The position numbers and the translations under genes were made by a program. DNA of 64,000 nt, from NCBI GenBank assembly GCA_016713535.1, contig JADJOY010000027.1, positions 62,001-126,000 on the forward strand, given 5' to 3'. Origin of the DNA: Deltaproteobacteria bacterium (GTDB lineage Bacteria > JADJOY01). This document shows positions 59,976 to 64,000 of this stretch, piece after piece (within the stretch, counting starts at the first letter, position 1; each line of letters starts with the position of its first letter). Below the pieces are notes generated by a model. It made no database searches. It was not told where the DNA came from and worked only from the letters and a program-made list of their open reading frames with translations.

Positions 59976-62711
59976 CTAGTGGCGATCGGCCGTCAACTGG
60001 CGCCAGGCGCTGGCCCGGAGCGGCCTCATGCCTCGTCCGGCGCCAACTCCGGTGGAGGAGGACGTCACGGGCAGCCGCACGGTCGCGCGCGTCCCCTCGC
60101 CCACCACGCTCGTCAGCGTGAGCGTCCCGCCGTGCTCCTCGACGATGCGGCGGCAGAGCGCGAGCCCGAGGCCGGTGCCACGCCCGGGCTCGCGGGTGGT
60201 GAAGAACGGATCGAAGACCCGCTCGATGTTGTCGGGGGCGATGCCGCAGCCGTCGTCCGCGATCACGATCTCGAGGTCGTCGCCGACGTGCCGGGTCGTG
60301 ACCCAGATCGAGCCACGGCCCTCGGGCAGCGCGAAGAGCGCGTTCTTGAGCAGATTCAGGAACACCTGGTTGATGCGACCCGCGCGGCACACGACCGTGG
60401 CGTCGGCGCACAGGTCGACGTGGAACTGCACCTTGGTGGCGTTCCCGGCGCCGGCGAGCAGCAGCGTCGAGCGCAGCGACTGGTTGAGGTCGGTGCGCTC
60501 GGGCGCGAGGTTCGGGTGCGGCTCGGAGACCGACTTGAGCTCCTTGATGAGCGTCTGGATGCGCTCGAGGCCGACGTTCGCGGAGCCGAGCAGCTCGAGG
60601 CACACCGGCCCGAGCTTCCCGGTGTCGCCGGTGCGCATCATGTCGGCGATCAGCTCGTCGAGGGCGAACACCGCGTTCGAGATGAAGCCGAGCGGGTTGA
60701 GCAGCTCGTGCGCGAGGCCGGCGGTGAGCACCCGCATGGAGGTGGAGGTCTCGGTGGCGAGCGAGTCGACCCGCTCCTCCTTGCGCTTGAGCAGCCGCGC
60801 GATCGCCGCGAGCAGCTCGCGGACGTTGAAGGGCTTGCTCAGGTAGACGTCGGCGCCGTGGCGGCGCGCCTCGACGCGGTCCTCGGCCTGCCCGCGGGCG
60901 GTGAGCATGATGATGGGGATCGGTCGCGTGCGGGGGTCGCGGCGGAGCTGCTCGCACAGCCAGTAACCGTCGCGGCGCGGCATCATCAGGTCGGTGATCA
61001 CCAGGTCGGGCAGGTCGGAGCGGGCGCGCTCCCAGCCCTCCTCGCCGTCGGCGGCGGTGATCACGTGGTACTCGGAGGCGAGCTGGAGCGCGATGAAACG
61101 CGCCAGGTCGCGGGAGTCCTCGACCACCAGCACGGTGCCGTGGCGCGGTCCCACCTCGAGACGCGCGGTGGTGCGGCGGTCGGCGACGTCGTAGAGCTCG
61201 CCGTAGCGGTACTCGGCGGACTCGGAGATGGTCTGCACCCAGGCGCCGAGGCCAACGTCCTCCTCGCGGCGGGCGAGGCCGGTGTCGCTGCGGGCGACGC
61301 GGCGGTCGATGCGATCGTCGGGGATCCCCTGCGGCCCCCGCGGCAGCCGCACCGTGAAGGTGGAGCCCTCGCCGGGGACGCTCTCCACCGCGACCGCGCC
61401 GCCGTGCAGCTCGACGAACTCGCGCACCAGCGCGAGCCCGATGCCGGTGCCGCCCTTGGAGCGAGTCGCGGTGGCGTCGACCTGGCTGAAGCGCTCGAAG
61501 ATCCGCGCGTGGTGCTCGGGCGCGATGCCGATGCCCGAGTCCGCGACCTCGATCTCGACGTGCTCGGGCGCCTCCGCGAGGGACACCCGGATGCGGCCGT
61601 GCGCGGGCGTGAACTTGATCGCGTTGGAGAGCAGGTTGAGGACCACCTTCTCGACGCGCAGGCGGTCGAGGGTGACGCGCACCGGGTGGTCCGGCATGTG
61701 GGTCTCGAGATCGAGCGAGCGCCACGAGAACATCGGGCCGGCCTGCACCGTGATGCCGTGGATGAGCTCCGTGAGGTCGAACTCCTCGAGCCGGAGCCGC
61801 GCCTGCGCGGCCTCGACCCGCGCCAGGTCGAGCAGGTCGTTGATGAGCCGCATCAGGCTCAGCCCGTTGCGGCGGATCACCTCGAGGTACTCGAGCTGGC
61901 GGCCGCCGGAGCCCGCCTCCGGTGACGAGCCCAGGCTCTCGAGTGCCCCCAGCATGAGCGTCAGCGGCGTCCGCATCTCGTGCGAGATGTTCGCCATGAA
62001 GTCGCTCTTCATGCGGTCGACCTCTTTCAGGCGACCGAGAGCCGACTCGAGGTTGGAGCTGGTGCGCGCGAGCTCGGTGCGGCTCAGGTAGTCGCTGCGC
62101 GCCAGGTCGTACTTGAAGTACGCCATGAGCACGCTGGCACCCGAGCCGGTGATCACGAAGAAGGTCGCGGCGATCAGGTCGCGCCCCGGCACGTCGGAGG
62201 GCCACAGCCAGAAGCACACCGGGACGACCGCGATGATCGCGAGGACGTTCGAGAGCGCCCAGCTCGGGCGCCAGAACGGCAAGAGCCCCGAGCCGTAGAG
62301 GATCAGGATGAAGCCGAAGATGTAGGCGGTGAAGCTCTCACCCGAGCGCGGCAGCATGGGCGCGATGAAGGCGCCGCAGATCCACAGCCAGATCCAGAAG
62401 ACCTCCCAGGTGTAGCGCTGGAAGCGCTCGCGGTGGACCAGCACCAAGAGCGCCGTGCCGAGGCCGATCACGGCAAGCCGGAGCGCCAGGAACGTCGCCC
62501 AGTGCGCCGGCGCGAGCAGGTAGTCGAAGAACGACCACGCCAGGTAGGTCGGATTGAAGACGCACGCCGACCAGAAGAGCACCCGCAGGTTGCGGCGGCG
62601 CAGCTCCTCGTGGAATCCAGCTTCGATCGCGGGGTCGATCCGCGCCCCGGGAGCGCGGTCGCCGTGGGGGGCGCGCTCCCGGTCGTCCGCGGCGTGCGCC
62701 TGCTCTGCCAT
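59976..62711 (-). CDS. membrane hybrid histidine kinase with two kinase modules (PhcS-like position)
   Basis: A 911-residue protein. Residues ~40-205 contain about six membrane helices ('LRVLFWSACVFNPTYLAWSFFDYLL', 'FILILYGSGLLPFW', 'IAATFFVITGSGASVLMAYF'). Kinase 1: 'DFMANISHEMRTPLTLMLGALE' (His about 242) with HATPase 'NLLSNAIKFTP', 'DSGIGIAP', 'GGTGIGLALVREF'. Receiver ~520-640 ('TVLVVEDSRDLARF', Asp about 571 in 'LVITDLMMPRRDG', 'YLSKPFN'). Kinase 2: 'VLTAGLAHELLNPLGFISN' (His about 667) with 'NLLKNALFALPEG', 'DDGCGIAPDN', 'GTGLGLALCRRIVEEHGG'. It is 28 bases downstream of the methyltransferase gene. The tail (~885-911) is Arg-rich. Confidence 0.88.
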   Translation of the reverse strand: MAEQAHAADDRERAPHGDRAPGARIDPAIEAGFHEELRRRNLRVLFWSACVFNPTYLAWSFFDYLLAPAHWATFLALRLAVIGLGTALLVLVHRERFQRYTWEVFWIWLWICGAFIAPMLPRSGESFTAYIFGFILILYGSGLLPFWRPSWALSNVLAIIAVVPVCFWLWPSDVPGRDLIAATFFVITGSGASVLMAYFKYDLARSDYLSRTELARTSSNLESALGRLKEVDRMKSDFMANISHEMRTPLTLMLGALESLGSSPEAGSGGRQLEYLEVIRRNGLSLMRLINDLLDLARVEAAQARLRLEEFDLTELIHGITVQAGPMFSWRSLDLETHMPDHPVRVTLDRLRVEKVVLNLLSNAIKFTPAHGRIRVSLAEAPEHVEIEVADSGIGIAPEHHARIFERFSQVDATATRSKGGTGIGLALVREFVELHGGAVAVESVPGEGSTFTVRLPRGPQGIPDDRIDRRVARSDTGLARREEDVGLGAWVQTISESAEYRYGELYDVADRRTTARLEVGPRHGTVLVVEDSRDLARFIALQLASEYHVITAADGEEGWERARSDLPDLVITDLMMPRRDGYWLCEQLRRDPRTRPIPIIMLTARGQAEDRVEARRHGADVYLSKPFNVRELLAAIARLLKRKEERVDSLATETSTSMRVLTAGLAHELLNPLGFISNAVFALDELIADMMRTGDTGKLGPVCLELLGSANVGLERIQTLIKELKSVSEPHPNLAPERTDLNQSLRSTLLLAGAGNATKVQFHVDLCADATVVCRAGRINQVFLNLLKNALFALPEGRGSIWVTTRHVGDDLEIVIADDGCGIAPDNIERVFDPFFTTREPGRGTGLGLALCRRIVEEHGGTLTLTSVVGEGTRATVRLPVTSSSTGVGAGRGMRPLRASAWRQLTADRH

Positions 62712-62739
62712 TCGTCGAGGGATCTGGCCGGTGGGAGGG

Positions 62740-64000
62740 TCAGTGGCGCCGGACGATCAGCATGTAATAGGCCTGACCGGGCTCGAGGCGGACCTCGGCC
62801 TCCGCCTCCGGCGGCAGCTTGGCGGCCATCGCGCGCAGCTGGTCGGCGGTTCGGTAGATCATCGACCAGTCGAGCACGAACTCGGGCGACCAGTAGTCCT
62901 GGTTCGGTCCCACGGCGTTGCCGACCACGAGCAGGCCGCCGGGGCGCAGGCGATCGTAGAGGCCCCGCACCAGGTCACGCGCGGCCGCGTCGCCGAGGTA
63001 GTCGAAGAGCCCGGTGGCGAGGATCACGTCCTGCTCCTCGGTCACCGGCACCAGGCCTGCGTCCTGGAGGAGCTGCGTGAACGACACGTTGAGGCACTGG
63101 ATGCTGCCCTGGCTGCCCGACGCGGCGAGGACCGGCTGGCTCTCGTTGTAGGCGAAGCTCAGCGCCTCGTCGTCCTGGTCGATGAGGGTCCACAGCAGCC
63201 GGCCCGCCCAGGCACCACGGCGCTGGATCAGCCACGGCACCTCGCGCGCCGGACCGCAGCCGAGGCTGGTGACGCGGAAGGTGGCGGCGGGATCGGTGAG
63301 CGCGGCCGAGCGGCCGAGGTCGGCGTCGATGAGCTCGACCGCGAAGCGCGTGCGGGTGCGGACCCCGGCCGGCGAGGGGTGCTCGATCCACAGCTTGTGG
63401 AACACCCGCGCGAACACCGAGTCGCCTTCGAAGGCGTCGTTGTAGCAGTGGATCATCACCCGGTAGTCGCCCGGATAGCCGAGCGGCTTGTCGTACGAGC
63501 GGCGCACGCATGGGCAGTCGAGCAGCAGCGGCGTCAGGATCGCCTCGGTGTACTCCTTGGCGGCCGACCACGCGTCCGGGTTGGTGAGCGAGCGCGAGGC
63601 AGCCGCGCACGCGGCGAGGCGAAGCTCGGTCCAGGGCGCGCGCAGCGCCTCGGCGGCGCGGTGGGTGAGGTCCTCGATCGCCCGGCGCGCGCCGGCACCC
63701 TGGCTCTTGTAGCGGGTCTCGTGGCGGCCGAGCGAGTGGCGGTGGAACTGCACGAAGCGCGCGGCGCGGCACACCGCCTCCAGGTAGTCGCGCGGGATCT
63801 CCTCGGCGAAGGGGTCGCTCCCGCGCGCCAGCTCGCGGCGGAGCTGCTCCTCGGCGTCCTGGCGGCCGATCTCGGGCAGGTCGATGAAGCCGGTCACCAG
63901 CCCGACGCACACCCGCGTGCGGCGCGCGCCGCTCTCGACACGCGCGATGCGCGCCCGTCCCTGGTAGACGCGCCGGCCGTAGAGCTCGAGGGCGAGGTCG
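62740..64000 (-). CDS. methyltransferase of the PhcB-like type, N-terminus outside window
   Basis: The reading continues to the right edge, so the first residues are missing. At the edge 'LELYGRRVYQGRARIARVESGARRTRVCVGLVTGFIDLPEI' looks like a PilZ-type domain. The methyltransferase part has 'SYDKPLGYPGDYRVMIHCYNDAFEGDSVFARVFHKLWIEH', 'VTSLGCGPAREVPWLI' (SAM motif I), 'WTLIDQDDEALSFAYNE', 'DVILATGLFDYLGD' and 'LRPGGLLVVGNAVGPNQDYWSPEF'. 'YDKPLGYPGDY' is typical of proteins annotated as 3-hydroxypalmitic acid methyl ester biosynthesis (PhcB-like). An internal GTG at 63912 is not the natural start. It is followed closely by the hybrid kinase and REC-kinase genes. Confidence 0.8.
   Translation of the reverse strand, partial: DLALELYGRRVYQGRARIARVESGARRTRVCVGLVTGFIDLPEIGRQDAEEQLRRELARGSDPFAEEIPRDYLEAVCRAARFVQFHRHSLGRHETRYKSQGAGARRAIEDLTHRAAEALRAPWTELRLAACAAASRSLTNPDAWSAAKEYTEAILTPLLLDCPCVRRSYDKPLGYPGDYRVMIHCYNDAFEGDSVFARVFHKLWIEHPSPAGVRTRTRFAVELIDADLGRSAALTDPAATFRVTSLGCGPAREVPWLIQRRGAWAGRLLWTLIDQDDEALSFAYNESQPVLAASGSQGSIQCLNVSFTQLLQDAGLVPVTEEQDVILATGLFDYLGDAAARDLVRGLYDRLRPGGLLVVGNAVGPNQDYWSPEFVLDWSMIYRTADQLRAMAAKLPPEAEAEVRLEPGQAYYMLIVRRH

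Noticed and set aside
1-64000. tRNA, rRNA, integrase or insertion-sequence transposase genes
   Set aside because: I looked for conserved tRNA arms, rRNA segments and transposase or recombinase proteins on both strands and found none I could support.

Overview
This is a very GC-rich, densely coded bacterial chromosome segment with no rRNA, tRNA, CRISPR array or phage genes that I can recognise. The gene content suggests an uncultured member of the deltaproteobacterial grade (Myxococcota- or Binatota-like). It includes an exported LamG protein with thrombospondin-3 calcium repeats, a TIGR03067 protein, a carotenoid oxygenase, an arylsulfotransferase-like lipoprotein, a fused cyclase/ATPase/TPR regulator and multi-domain histidine kinases. 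Taxonomy is inference only.

Layout. 1-7.1 kb: a broken exported propeller-type protein running off the left edge, an ASST-like lipoprotein, a DUF72 protein, a small Cys-rich exported protein, an aldehyde dehydrogenase and a gene remnant. 7.1-15.7 kb (all minus strand): a type I restriction-modification island, hsdR, then fic-hsdM-hsdS-DUF6338-82 aa gene-DUF2293 as one tightly overlapping operon with its own promoter; its base composition looks less GC-rich than its surroundings. 15.7-18.6 kb: a TetR regulator divergent from a carotenoid oxygenase, with an AT-rich operator between them. 18.9-22.2 kb: XdhC, a MocA-like nucleotidyltransferase, a 32-residue membrane peptide, an SDR and a ThuA protein, partly overlapping. 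22.7-34.6 kb: many small housekeeping-type and membrane genes. 35.1-38.8 kb: a tandem-cyclase/ATPase/TPR protein. 39-50.6 kb: an orphan antitoxin-like gene, a large exported surface protein, an SDR-amidohydrolase pair, SDR/VOC/DUF4345 genes and an Ala/Pro-rich membrane protein. 50.9-56.7 kb: bPH and Dabb genes, DUF938, an unusual radical SAM protein, an SH3 protein and a homocysteine S-methyltransferase. 56.7-58.7 kb: a nine-copy 222-bp tandem array. 58.7-64 kb: REC-kinase, membrane hybrid kinase and a methyltransferase in the order of the Ralstonia phcBSR quorum-sensing genes.

Two themes cut across the window. First, intergenic regions are filled with mosaic palindromes. One module is GTATCGCC, then a perfect stem such as GGGCACGCG-A-CGCGTGCCC, then CTCC. 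Stem sequence varies with compensating changes while the flanks stay constant. A second family has G5/C5 stems next to TCGTAGC. These create long spurious Arg/Pro-rich reading frames. Second, about eleven genes are interrupted by small indels, mostly in short homopolymers, six of them inside the restriction-modification island. Consensus error is the simplest reading, but local decay is possible. I therefore give coordinates of the repaired genes and state where the frame breaks.
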